Shown: in pieces, positions 1 to 10,271 of the stretch
Layout: each line of letters begins with the position of its first letter
How positions within the stretch are numbered: the first letter of the stretch is position 1
Notes under the pieces: model-generated
Database searches by the model: none
What the model was told of the DNA's origin: nothing
Seen by the model: only the letters and a program-made list of their open reading frames with translations
Translations under genes and position numbers: made by a program
NCBI GenBank assembly: GCA_900088475.1
Contig: FLMG01003106.1
Coordinates: 3,957 to 40,886, forward strand
DNA: 36,930 nt
Direction: 5' to 3'
From: Hyphochytrium catenoides
Lineage: Eukaryota; Sar; Hyphochytriomycetes; Hyphochytriales; Hyphochytriaceae

Positions 1-54
1 CTCTCTCTCTCTCTTTTCTGCCCCTTTCTTTTCTTTCCCTTTTCACAATCACAG

Positions 55-261
55 GTTCTTTCTTATTCTTCGGCATCGTCGAAGTTAGAGCTTTACCAGC
101 TCGCTCAGCACTGCCGTGCTGAAGATTTCAGATTTGCACGTGGATTATTGGCAGCGCTTGGCCATCTTGCCAGCAGCTTCTTCAGAGTCTTAGCGTCCAC
201 TTATCGTGGTAGAAGGGCAGCTTTGCCTTTCAACAGTCTTGGACCCAAGCAAGGAGAATGA
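55..261 (+). CDS. 3'-terminal exon of an unrecognised gene (5' part outside window)
   Basis: An open frame of 68 codons plus TGA (259-261) follows directly after a pyrimidine-rich tract ending in ACAG at 51-54, which is a typical acceptor of this genome. It has no start codon of its own, so it would be the last exon of a gene entering from the left edge. The peptide is helix-prone, with KLELYQLAQHCRAEDF followed by ARGLLAALGHLASS, and ends in a basic tail. I do not recognise the family. The frame and the acceptor are seen in the sequence; that it is translated is inference. Confidence 0.5.
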   Translation, partial: VLSYSSASSKLELYQLAQHCRAEDFRFARGLLAALGHLASSFFRVLASTYRGRRAALPFNSLGPKQGE

Positions 262-1756
262 TTCTTGGCGTTCTCTGTGCATCTTCATCGTTCAGCGTCA
301 GCGTCAAAGTTGGAAGCGGAGGAGCAGCAGCGAGTAGAGCTTGGCACTAAGAGTCAAGGAGCGGCAGACCTGATTAGACGATGACGGTGAGAGTCCAAGC
401 AGGAACGCCTTGCTCCTTTCCTTAGTGAAGCAAGGCGTTACACCTTTACTAGGAGGCCATCGGACTTAGAGTACCTAGGTGTAGGCTAGTAGAGCACGCT
501 CAGATGACGGGCCAGGACATGGCGGAGCGCTGTAGCATAGGTCCAATAAGAATCTGCCCATATCTAAGTGCCTTCAATAGAAGAGCTATGGGTCCCTGGA
601 AACACGACCACCTGAGTGCCAGTGACTTTGCGTGGATGTGCCATGAGACTCACTCGCCGCCCATTCCTTTCTTGGCCCTTCTAATGTTAGCTAAGGGGTG
701 AACACGCAGAAGTAGCATGACATCACCGACGCCACAGGGTGAAGTACACTGCTGGCAGAGGTAGACAGGCCTACGGACAGGATATGAAGAGAGTTATCTC
801 TAGCGAAAGGGCTGTTGACCTCTGCGTGAGTGTGTGAAGGTGGTGGGCTGCCGTCTTCTTTGCTCAGCGGGCAACTGTGGTGACCTCTCCCATGAGCCCA
901 TGGCAAAGTAACATGAGACTCGACATGCGGCAACTTTGCATGGAGGGGGACCGAGACATAAATGACGATCGAGTCTCATGTTGCTTGCAATCGGAGGAAG
1001 GACTAGAAACAACGGCTGCCACTTTCTCGGCGTCTGCATTAACTGCAGACTCTGAACGGATAGATGTCGCGGCTTCGCTGACCCGTATCGATGCGAGCTG
1101 CGAGCCTTCACCGGTGGATGCTCATCAAAACGACACATAGTCCAGGTTAAAGGTCTATGTCGGCGGTAGTGCCAGATAAAGACGGGAGACGGATTGGCGA
1201 CTAGATTGAAGGATAGGGTTACCGACAAGTGTCCTCTGTATGTTGGGCAACCCTTATCCTACATGGCCGGCGCAGCTGAGATACGTTGTCCGTTTTGCAA
1301 AGTTTAGCTCAGGTTCTCTAGACTGCGAGCTCTAACAATTGATAAATGCCTCGGACGTTATCTTATATTGTAAGCACAAGGAACTCTACCCACGCAGCAA
1401 TCCCGCCATCCAAACCTTTCGCTATAGTTAATAGAGCATCTGGAAAGCTTCTCTTGACAGGAACGAACTCCTTTTTGTTGCCTTTCCCAGGGCTAGGTGT
1501 GACCCTGGAACAGCAGTGAGTCCAGCGAAGCTTCCAAGGTTGAGGCGCAGCTAGCTCTCCTTGAGCTCTACGCGCCCTGTCTCGCTACCTGGAGGTGGCG
1601 CCACGGTCCTACTTGAGGGCAGACTCCACTGTCTGGCCTTGCTCAGACCTTGCTCAAGCTAGGGTTATCCGTCCAGGCGGGTTATAAGTATCCTAGGTCT
1701 TAGGCCCTCCTCCCGGATCATCCGGCTCATAGAGTGCAAGTGCTGGCCTAGTATCA
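262..1756. other. Spacer without a convincing gene
   Basis: About 1.5 kb between the left-edge exon and the 3' end of pantothenate kinase. Short open frames occur on both strands (for example 877-1140 + and 800-1228 -), but none has recognisable motifs, splice context or biased composition. It probably holds the 3' ends of two converging transcripts. Confidence 0.6.
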
Positions 1757-3896
1757 TCACTTCTTGATGTCATGCATAGAGTCTTGCTTCTCCAGAAAAT
1801 GTCTAGGAGAGGGCCGAAGCACTAGTCCTGCCTGCAGCACTGCCCCAAGGGCACCAAAGTACCCCTCGTGCTTGAAGAACTGCGCCTCCATCTCTCCTTT
1901 GGACCAATAGTCAATGAAATACGCCAGGAAGCATAAGGAGATCTACGTTGTCAGGAGAGAAAGAGAGTGAGAAAGAGGAAGCGAGAGGGGCTCTCAAAGT
2001 CGAATAGCAGCGTCCGATTCTCAGGCTTCTGGCAAGGCTCTGACATCCATCTTATCTTGGCCTCTCTCCCTATTTTCCAGACCTCTCTTTGATGTGTCTC
2101 TTCCTACCACTGACTTCTTTACCCTTAAAGCTCTGTATCTCGTCCTTTCCAACCTGTCGCATCTCCTAAAGAGAGTTACAGCTTACGCACCTCGTTCTCT
2201 CTTAAAAAATTGCCCACGAAGTAGATCCGTTTGCATCCATGACGCTGCGAGTTGAGCCACGCCACCTGGCCTATCCCTTGAGTGATCATCATCAGAAGCG
2301 AGCGGCACACGTCTTCGTCTCTCGTTCCCTCCCGCGCCTGTTCTTTCATCACCATACGCCCGAAGCTGCTAGCAACGAGGTCGCCAGGGAGAGAAAAGAG
2401 TGAATAGTCTCCGCCGTAAATATCGCGAACCAGCATGTCCACGGCCTTATTGTCTCCTTCCTTGCTTAGCCGCATTGCTTCATCGAAGCTATATACAGAA
2501 AGGATGATAGGGCATAACCCATGAGAAGAAAGAAGATCGAGAGACTAGCCATGAGAGAGATAAAAACCTCTTCATTGCCGAGAGGAGAGACAAAGAGACA
2601 GATCCCCTCCAAACGTTAGGGTTGAGAGCAAGAGGAAACAGACAAGAATAAAGAGAGAGAATAAAGAGAGCAATTGATAAAGTTCCGTCAGACTGACAGC
2701 GAGACCAATCGAGGGCGACGGAAACTTCCATGCACCGGAGAGATGGGAAAGGACAGAAAGGCGCTGCTTCTAACCTCTTGACGACGCCCCTCGTGAGCAG
2801 TCTGCACAGCCCCAAATACGTTCCTCCTCCCAGACTTGTTCCTGAGACTCTGCTATAAGAGTTTTCCCCGTCCACCTTGAGGATAGAGACTCCTGAGCCA
2901 ATATTCACCAATAAATAAGGAAATGGGTTGGACTCTGTCTTTCGATACACTTTCGTCGACGGTACTTTGCCCAAGGAGTCTAGCTGTACGTTCTGGGAGA
3001 TAAGATAGAGTTAGCAAGAGGACAAGCAAATGCGCTAAGGGAGAAGGGGGAAGGGAGAAGAAAAGTTGTCAACAAAGGAGAGAGTGAGAGTCTCATAGAG
3101 TCCGAGAAGTGACGTTGTGAGCTCTACCGTGACGGTGTAACATTCGTTGGCCACGTTCCCTAGACACCAGTTCAAGCCCTAGAAGAAGTCAGTGACAGAC
3201 ACGGTGCACGCAAGTGTTAGACTAATAGCAAGGCTGATCAAAGATGGAAGGAGCTTGGATGGGTTGCTTAGAAAGGTGAGGCTAGAGCTGGAGAAAGTTC
3301 TCGAGGGTGGAAAGAATTGTAGGCAAGCAACAACGAGAGCAGCTAGAAGAGATGGAAGGTCTGGCTGAAGGTACCTTAAGCAAGCTCTCCAGTTCGTCTA
3401 GCTTCTCCAGCTTTATGCCCATCCTCTCCTCGAAGGCATTAGCGTACTACAGTTTGTTTAAATAGAGGTTTGCTATCTTAGCATCAGAGATAAATTGTCT
3501 CAGCCAAGAGAAAGAGAGTGATGGCAATGACGCAGAGTAGGAGAAGCTTGTGGAATGAAGAGAAGGAGCAACAATGTGTACTCAGAGAGGAAGCAAGCGT
3601 GAAAGGAGCTTCCACTTTCCAACTCATGAGGGAAGATGATGGAAAGAAGAGCAGAGGTTAGAAAGCAAGGATATTCTCCTCACCTTGTGCGCCCCTCCTC
3701 CTGTGCAGCAGAGCTTCATTACATTCCGATGCAGTTCGCGGTCAGTGACAACCGTCATTGCCTCTTCAAGGCGCCAAGTCTCAAATCTTAAAGGAGCGAC
3801 GACCCGCCAGAAGAGAGGCAACGAGTTATAAATGATTATAAAAGAAGGGCGAGAGGCAGAGAGAAGGCAAGAAAAAGAGTGGTTTTGAGCTTGAGA

Positions 3897-3928
<32 letters not shown>

Positions 3929-4795
3929 CAGACGGAGAGAGAGAGATAGAGAGCAAGAAGAGAGAGGGAAGAAAAGAAAGAGAGAGAGAAAAAGATGTCC
4001 AGGCATGATGGTATACGAAGAGAGCCGGCAAGAAGGAAAGTTCCCAAGGCAGAAACGGAGGCATAACAGATCGGCATCATTGACCATCTGGAGCTCCAAA
4101 GCCCTTACCTAAGAAAGTAGAAGGTCCCTTGCAGCGTCTCACTGTGGCAGTTGAGCTCTTCGTCTCTGATCGCCACGCCTTCTTTGTACGAGCTGCCGCC
4201 TCTACCCGTCAACTTGCCATCCTGGTACTCTGCAACCTTCCGTGAGCTCGTCCGCGACTCTACGAAGCTTGAAATGTCTTCTAGAGCTTCCTGGACAGCG
4301 CGCATATCGGCCTAAGGACATAGCAGCGAGAGAGAAGAGAGCGAAAGACGCGGTGAATGATATGCACGTTAGTTCATTTATAAGTTCTCTATGGTTAAGG
4401 TGCATACAGCTCAACGGCCAGTGGGAGACAAGAGGAGCTCAGTAGCCTCGCGGTGCCTTCCTTAAAGAGTGGAGCTAGGATACTGGCGACAGAGATGAAA
4501 GTTGAGCAGAAATGATAGTGATCCGAAAGAGAAAGGACGAAGTAAGGGTTGCCCAGGCTCTTACCGTGCGATAGGAGCTGAGTAGCTTCTTATTGCGCGG
4601 CTTGAAGAAGACGAATTTGGTCAGCGTCCCGCCGATATCCATGCCGCAAAATCCTCCCAGATCCAGCGCCTTATGCTGCAACAGCTGGAGCTTCAGCATC
4701 CGCAGGCGATAGCGACGGTAAGAGACCAACCCCGCAACGGCCAGAGAGAGGCCAAAGAACTTGATAAGTTCGCTCATGTCTCTTGTTGAGGTCAT
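1757..4795 (-). CDS. Type II pantothenate kinase (PanK), 8 exons, 453 aa
   Basis: It phosphorylates pantothenate with ATP, the first and committed step of coenzyme A synthesis. Exons in coding order: 4795-4565, 4311-4109, 3786-3684, 3446-3375, 3178-3128, 2992-2775, 2488-2191, 1942-1757. All have GT/AG borders and compatible phases. Family landmarks are the nucleotide-binding loop [10 protein letters not shown] (residues 51-60), [18 protein letters not shown], the central block [50 protein letters not shown] and the C-terminal [13 protein letters not shown]. All match eukaryotic PANK and not bacterial CoaA. Residues about 12-24 are hydrophobic and followed by a basic stretch, which could be a membrane or organelle signal. 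The start is the first of two in-frame ATGs (MTSTRD, then MSELIK). It ends with TGA at 1759-1757. It is transcribed away from the RapZ-C gene. Confidence 0.95.
3897..3928. repeat. (GT)n-(GA)n microsatellite in a PanK intron
   Basis: A run of GT dinucleotides passes directly into GA dinucleotides inside the second PanK intron (4108-3787). On the coding strand it reads as a CT then AC tract, upstream of the acceptor. Confidence 0.9.
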
Positions 4796-5522
4796 CAGGC
4801 GTTGGCTATGAGCTCCTCAGTTGCCTAGTAGGAAGATAAAGTCTAATAGTGCCCATGGACACTCTTCAGAACCTCCATCATAGTCATTTCAGAAGGCCCA
4901 TCGTTGTACTTTTAGAGACAGCAAGGCATAGTGCGATGGAGATACGGTCACATGAAGTCAAGAATCTCCGTAAATAAAACTCCACCAAGTCTCAACGCTG
5001 ATCTCAAACGCATCATCTGCAGCTTCATCTGCAGCTTTGGCGGAGACGTCTGAAGATCAAAGCTTGTTTCTTTGCTTTTCATTGACATCCAAAGATTGCC
5101 GTATGGCGTTATAGTGGAGTAAGCGACATTTATGAGACACATAAATTACATAAAGCAGCGCTTGACATGGCCCTAAAATATATCTATGGATCATTCGTAT
5201 TTAAACGCTGTCCTTACGTATTGGACATACTTCAATATTGAGAATACGACATTGTGAAGCAGGAGCAGTAAATATTAAGACAATATTAGGCCTATCGCGA
5301 GGCCGATCTCTTATCATGGTGAAGCGCTGTCTGCACTTTCTGTTCTGAAGCTCTGCCAATGGTGAACCAGCCGTCTCCACTATTAGAAAGTCTGGCCAGC
5401 CGATAGCTGAGGAGAAGAAGAGGTCAGGCTGAAGACTCTTCATCCCCGTCCACGCTCGTAGATTGGAGCAGGACCGGAGTGTGAGCCTAGTAAGCGTGAG
5501 GTCAAGGATTTGAGTGCAAAGC
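4796..5522. promoter_or_regulatory. Divergent spacer between PanK and the RapZ-C gene
   Basis: About 0.73 kb separates the two start codons, so this must hold both promoters and 5' UTRs. The middle (about 5095-5230) is AT-rich. No specific promoter element could be assigned. Confidence 0.5.
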
Positions 5523-7039
5523 ATGGCCGAGGCAACGAGCAAGGAGACTTCAGCTGTGAATGCGAAGGAACAGAAAGCTGAGAGAAACCGGAAAAGACTG
5601 CAGAAGGAACTCGAGGCTCTCAAAGATCTCGTTATTACAGCGTTTGCCCCTGAAGACGGAGACAAGGCTCAGGCGGGCCACGCTAAGGACAGCCAGCCAC
5701 TGGCCCCCGATGAGGTAAGCGCAAGGGAAAGTAGGCCATTTCACCGCTATTATGTATCCTCATTCCCGAACTTGGGCGCAGATCTTCCAACAGATCCAGA
5801 CAAAGGTTATATCGCGCTGCGGTGCGGGAGGAAGCCTCACCAGCTTCACGGCCAGCAGGTTCGCACCGTCAAGCGTCCCTTCCTTCGTAATATCTCTTCT
5901 TTTTGTGGATACTCTCTCTGCCCACTTTGTATCCTTCATATCGCCTACTTCTCGTGCCGCCTAGTTATCCACCCCCGCTTCTCGTCATTCTTAACTTGTC
6001 AGCTCTCCCAGTGTCCTTTTCCTCCTCGAACGGGCCTCCGCCTCTAACCTGATACTTAGCCTTCAGTTGGCCGCTGAGATCCTTGGCACGGCGCTCGATC
6101 ACGCGTCAAAGTTCTCGAAGAGGCAACGACAGAAGCTTTTGAAGACTCTGACGGAGATTAGGCTGGAAGTCACTAGTTCAAGAGAGAAAGAGGAGAGGGA
6201 GCCTTTGAATCGAAAGAGAAAAAGAGAAGAAGGCGGAGAGGATCACAACGGAGTAAGCGAGGAAAACGAAGAGAGAGAGAGAGCCAGTGAAGGAAAGGGA
6301 GGAGAGATCGTCCAGTTCTTAAGCTTTGGCCACCGGCACGGGCTTCCCCTTGGAGCCTGGAAGGTGTATGACGTCCGTTCCGTGCCTAACGTCGGGAAGG
6401 TCTTGAGAAGGAATAGCACTGGGCTGCAGGGCTCGCTAGAAAGGGCGCTCTTTGAGGGGAAGCACAAGGACAAGGTAAGTTTGTTGCTTTCGTAGCCTTC
6501 TGCGCGTTCTCTGTTCTCTCTCTTTCCTCTCTCTGTTTCACTCCTCCTCTCTTTTTCTCCTCTCTCCCTTTCCCTTCATTTGCATCTCTTTCCCTCGCCT
6601 TTGGCCTTTCCTCCCACTCTTTCTCTGCTCTCTCTTCTTTGCTCTCTTCCCGGACTGCCTTTCAACGTTGTGCTCTTCTCCGGCGTGTCATCTCCATTTC
6701 TCTTTTCTCCAATGTCGTCCCTTTCTGCGTTTTACCTTACGGCGCGACTCTAAGGAGCCAGTTGCGTAGGTGCTTGCCCGGTACCAGAAGATGCTCCGCA
6801 CGCTGCAAATACATGTGCAAAAGCTTTTGGACGAGCAGAAAGGCGGAGCAAGCGAAGACGTACTCAAGAGTAACGACAGCGGAGAGAGAGGGGAAGGTGA
6901 CGTGACTCATGTCATAGCGATTGGCTGTGCAAGTGGCAAACATCGCTCGGTGGCCTTTGTGGAGAGAGTGAGCGCTGAGCCCTGCTGGACAGCCATGGGC
7001 CTCCAGGTTAGGAAGGAGCACCGAGACATCTTCAGATGA
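5523..7039 (+). CDS. RapZ C-terminal-domain protein, about 289-297 aa
   Basis: The C-terminal half matches the RapZ C-terminal domain (UPF0042/YvcJ family; an RNA-binding module in bacteria). It has SFGHRHGLPLGAWKVYDVR, then PNVGKVLRRNSTGLQG, and the signature VIAIGCASGKHRSVAFVE followed by a basic VRKEHRDIF end. The bacterial N-terminal P-loop ATPase is absent. Instead there is a charged helical region and a Glu/Arg-rich linker. Firm exons are 5523-5714, 6067-6474 and 6770-7039 (TGA), all phase 0. An extra 24-nt exon, 5782-5805 (IFQQIQTK), has usable borders and keeps frame, so its inclusion is undecided. ATG 5523 was chosen because the longer upstream frame begins only with GTG. Its role in eukaryotes is not established; RNA binding is an inference. 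Confidence 0.85.
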
Positions 7040-7472
7040 CAAGAGTTGTCGCCTTTACCTCAAAGAATGACAAACTAATCCCCTGAATAGACATGAGGTG
7101 CAGATATGGCGATAATAGAGGAAACCGCAAAGAGGCTCTGCCTGACAAGATGACTTGAAGAAAGGGTAGAAGCCCGGGCCGCGCAGACTCCTTTTTTTTG
7201 CTGTCCATCAACAAGGCAAATTGCTATTTATTTCTTTATAAAAACGCCTGTTGAAAGCAGCCACAGGCTTGTGACTGACCGCCATAGAAAGACCATGTCT
7301 CTGCGCAGACTATCGGTCATTCCGTAGCTCTCTCTCTATCATCCACACACGACGTGGTCTCCTTTACCCTTTACATCCACCGACATCGGCACACTAGCAC
7401 AACATTGGACATGACACATACTCCTCTCTCTCTCTCTCTCTCTCTCTCGTTTCTCCCTTTCTATTCCCCTCG
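7040..7472. other. Convergent spacer with a CT tract
   Basis: It separates the stop codons of the RapZ-C and R-SNARE genes. It holds a (CT)n run at about 7424-7448 and no gene I can support. It probably contains both 3' UTRs. Confidence 0.6.
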
Positions 7473-8404
7473 TCAGAGGCAGTGCTGGAGGGTAAGCCCA
7501 CAGAAGAAAGCTCCAGCGGCATATCCTAAGAGGAGAGCACTGCTGCCAGCGAGGAGAAGCAGGAGCCTGTTCCTCCTGGCCATCATGGTCCTCACCTCTC
7601 CGGACTTGTTTCTGAATGTTGCCGCTTGGTCTGCTAGACGATCTGTGCGCTCCACGAGCAGCTCAATCTTATCGCCGCGCTCTAGCACCTAATGAGACAG
7701 TGGTGGAAGTAGGCAAAAGGTAAGAGGGAGGATTGCGATCACAAAGGAGATCAGCAATGGAGAAGAACATTCACGGAAGGTTCGAAAAGGAGAGAATGCT
7801 AGCAAAAGAGAGAGACGAATGATAGAGAGGGGACTAGACAGCAACATCGCATCCTTGTAGAGAGAGACACGAGATACAAAGACAGAGAAAAGGTTTGAGA
7901 CAAGGAGAAGTGCCACAAGCTCAAAGCTGGCTATACATCACGTCGTGACTCCAGCGCCCACCTTCTCAACATTCTCAGACGCAATTTGTTCCACGTTCTT
8001 CAGCTCTGCCTTGATGTCCAAGATTTTTTCCAAGGACTGTGGAGCGCTGTATCGCGCCATCAACTGTTGCAGGATTGGAGAGAAGGAAGCGTTCATAGCG
8101 AAGGCGATGGAAACCTTTCCCTTATCTCCGAATCTAGTGCTGTCGTGGTTACGAAGTGTGGGAGGAAGGCACCAAGAACAAAGCAAGATAAAGAGAAAGA
8201 GGAGAAGACGAGAGAGAGAGGGGAAGGAGACAGAGAGGAGAGGGAGACAGAGAGAGCTATGTTAGTTGGCGCAGCCCCACAATGGCCGTTCTGCTGTCAG
8301 GAAGCATAGAAAAGAAGAAATACTGGCTGCGCAGTATCCGTGAAAGAGGCTGAGAACGCGGCTGTGAGAGCGGCTCCATGAGGAACAAAGTAAAGAGGGA
8401 AAAG

Positions 8405-8435
<31 letters not shown>

Positions 8436-8989
8436 CATATACAGAGAGAGATACACAGAGAGAGCAGACAAACAGACAGATAAAGAGAGACACATGGGAC
8501 CGGACTGAACAGGAAAGAGCTAAAGAGAAGGAGAGAGCCATACACAAAGAGAAAGTCAAAGAGGGAGACACAAAGAGAGAGAAAAGTAGGCGAAAGGAGA
8601 GCAACAGCAAGGGCCGAGAGGGAAGAGAGAGTGAGAAGGGTGAGTCTACTATCATCCGTCCCCTACATAAAGTTAACCTTCACTCTATCGAGGAAGAGGA
8701 ACGCGATTCTCCTGTCAAAGGCCTTGGGCGCCATACAGAGATAGGTCATCTCATCCTTCCCCAAAAAGTGGAAGGAGTAGCTGTCATACTCATAAGTCTG
8801 TCGCGTCTCCTCCTCTCCTGCCTGGATTTTTGCCAGGAGAAGGCGAGTGGCCGTGGGGAAGTTCCCTTTGCTGCTGGTACATTCAGCGAGCACGGTCCGC
8901 TTGTGAGCCACGACGGCGTAGAGAATGCCAGGCACGTCTTCAGAGGAAGAGGAAGCATCCCCTGCCTTGCTATCCTTCTTCTTTCCCAT
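7473..8989 (-). CDS. Longin-type R-SNARE (VAMP7-like), 3 exons, 238 aa
   Basis: A vesicle SNARE that pairs with Qa/Qb/Qc SNAREs in endosomal, vacuolar or secretory membrane fusion. Exons are 8989-8667, 8139-7962 and 7688-7473, with phases that close. The order is a short basic Ser-rich N-terminus, a longin domain (about 20-125: GILYAVVAHKRTVLAE, FHFLGKDEMTYLCMAP, then NFITRFGDKGKV, created by the first splice), and an R-SNARE motif (about 145-205). That motif has the zero-layer Arg171 in VLERGDKIELLVERTD. A basic collar (RRNR) leads into a membrane anchor (about 209-230) and a short lumenal tail. The length fits VAMP7/VAMP72 proteins. The first intron uses GTAGGG, not the nearby GTTAAC: only this donor leaves the 2-nt overhang the next exon needs. 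Confidence 0.93.
8403..8600. repeat. GA/CA-rich tract in R-SNARE intron 1
   Basis: Imperfect GA repeats (purest at about 8413-8434) fill the first R-SNARE intron. They read as CT on the coding strand. They create long frames without stops on both strands that are not genes. Confidence 0.85.
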
Positions 8990-9092
8990 CTTCCTCACTC
9001 TCTCTTCCTTTGGCCTTGGTGGTTCAGTAGCTGGGGCCAGACAGCCCAGGTTGGAAGGAGAGGGTATCGTTATCCTCCTCGATTCGCGCTGA

Positions 9093-9094
<2 letters not shown>

Positions 9095-9130
<36 letters not shown>
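9095..9130. repeat. (CT)n microsatellite
   Basis: A nearly perfect TC dinucleotide run, continued by interrupted CT/GT repeats to about 9170. Confidence 0.95.
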
Positions 9131-9136
<6 letters not shown>

Positions 9137-9468
9137 GTCTATGTGTGTGTGTCTCTCTCTCTCTTTCTTTCTGGCTTCAGCCAATTGCTCAGTTCCTCTG
9201 GCTGGCTTTGCTCAAAACTTCTCTCTCTCTCCGTCTCTCTCCTTTGATGTCACTTTGCTGCAAGCAGCGCCTGCGGCTTCGATGTGTCTCTCAGCGCCCC
9301 TACTCTTCCTGAAAGCTTCACACCGTGTCCTTAGCTCTCAACGCCTGCTTCTGCCGCTGCTCTAGTTCTTGCGTTATGTCTCTCTAACCAGGAAGAAGGA
9401 AGGTAGAATGGTAGACCGGCAGACCGGACCTGACGGTATAGAAGAGAAGAAGGGGTATAAGAAGAGGG

Positions 9469-9594
9469 AGAGAGAGAGAGAGAGAGAGGGAGGCAGAGAA
9501 AGGGAGAGGAAGAGGGAGAGAGAGAGAGTGAGAGAGAGAGAGAGGGAGGCAGAGAAAGGGAGAGGAAGAGAGAGGGAGAGAGAGGGAGAGAGAG
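9469..9594. repeat. Long (GA)n-rich tract
   Basis: GA and GGGA units fill about 125 bp. The block beginning GAGGGAGGCAGAGAAAGGG occurs twice (from about 9486 and about 9543), so the tract has partly grown by duplicating a longer unit. Confidence 0.9.
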
Positions 9595-9657
9595 GTTCTG
9601 ACGGTGAGAAGCTTCTGATCAACTTTTCCTCATAAAGATTGTGAATTTTAGCTCTGT

Positions 9658-9877
9658 TGCCTGTCAAAGCTCGATAATTTACAAGTAATTAACACCAAAG
9701 AGTCCGCTAACCCCTACCACAAATGTAAATTGACATAATTTACCGTTTCTTACCTCGTCTATCAATAAAAGGTAAGGGGAAGTGGCCAAAAGGGAAGGGA
9801 AGTTTCGAATTCTTCACAGCACGTCTACTTTGACAGGCATGTTTACACCTCACTGTCAATAATGGCTGATAATTTAC
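9658..9877. repeat. AT-rich island with inverted and direct repeats
   Basis: TGCCTGTCAAAG at 9658-9669 has its exact reverse complement at 9828-9839. ATAATTTAC occurs three times (9674-9682, 9735-9743, 9869-9877). The middle copy is the right arm of a small palindrome (GTAAATT, 5-nt loop, AATTTAC; 9725-9743). This could be a relic miniature element or a cluster of regulatory sites. Confidence 0.55.
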
Positions 9878-10271
9878 AGCGGAGCTAGACAAAGGGGAAG
9901 GGAAGGTACAAAATTGGTCGAAGCCTCTTGGGCGCCTGCAGATCGGAGCGGCAGCCCAAACGAAGCTCGAAGATCCTCCTACGTCTCGCTTCTGACCCAT
10001 TGAGCTCTCGTCCTGGTCGTTGCACCACGCTTCTCATAGGAGTCTCAGCTGTATGAGTGGTTTGGCTTATGTTGACAGCCGTCTAGAGCCACCTGATAGG
10101 GACGTAGACAAGTGACAGTCAGTGGTGGAGAGAGATACGCACACCTTCAGGCATTGGCTGTGGACATCTGAAGTCATTGACTGAGCTCCTTGCGGAAGGA
10201 CTTTCAACCTGAAAGCCAAGATTCCCTACTAAGCAAGGGCTGATCCGTGGGGACGACCTGAGTGTGGAAAG

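Larger units (their letters stand above)
8990..10271. promoter_or_regulatory. Divergent spacer between the R-SNARE and Tim44/mL45-like genes
   Basis: A 1.28-kb spacer carrying both 5' regions. Its contents are a CT tract (9095-9130), a long GA tract (9469-9594), an AT-rich island with short inverted and direct repeats (9658-9877), and then ordinary sequence up to the ATG at 10272. I see no gene in it. Confidence 0.6.

Noticed and set aside
8257-9247. Long open frames on both strands (for example 8378-9247 + and 8257-8655 -)
   Set aside because: They are created by GA/CT repeats, which lack stop codons, and they overlap the R-SNARE intron and its longin exon.
9369-9667. Arg/Glu-repeat (+) and Ser/Leu-repeat (-) open frames
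   Set aside because: Pure translations of the (GA)n tract; no motif, start context or splice logic.
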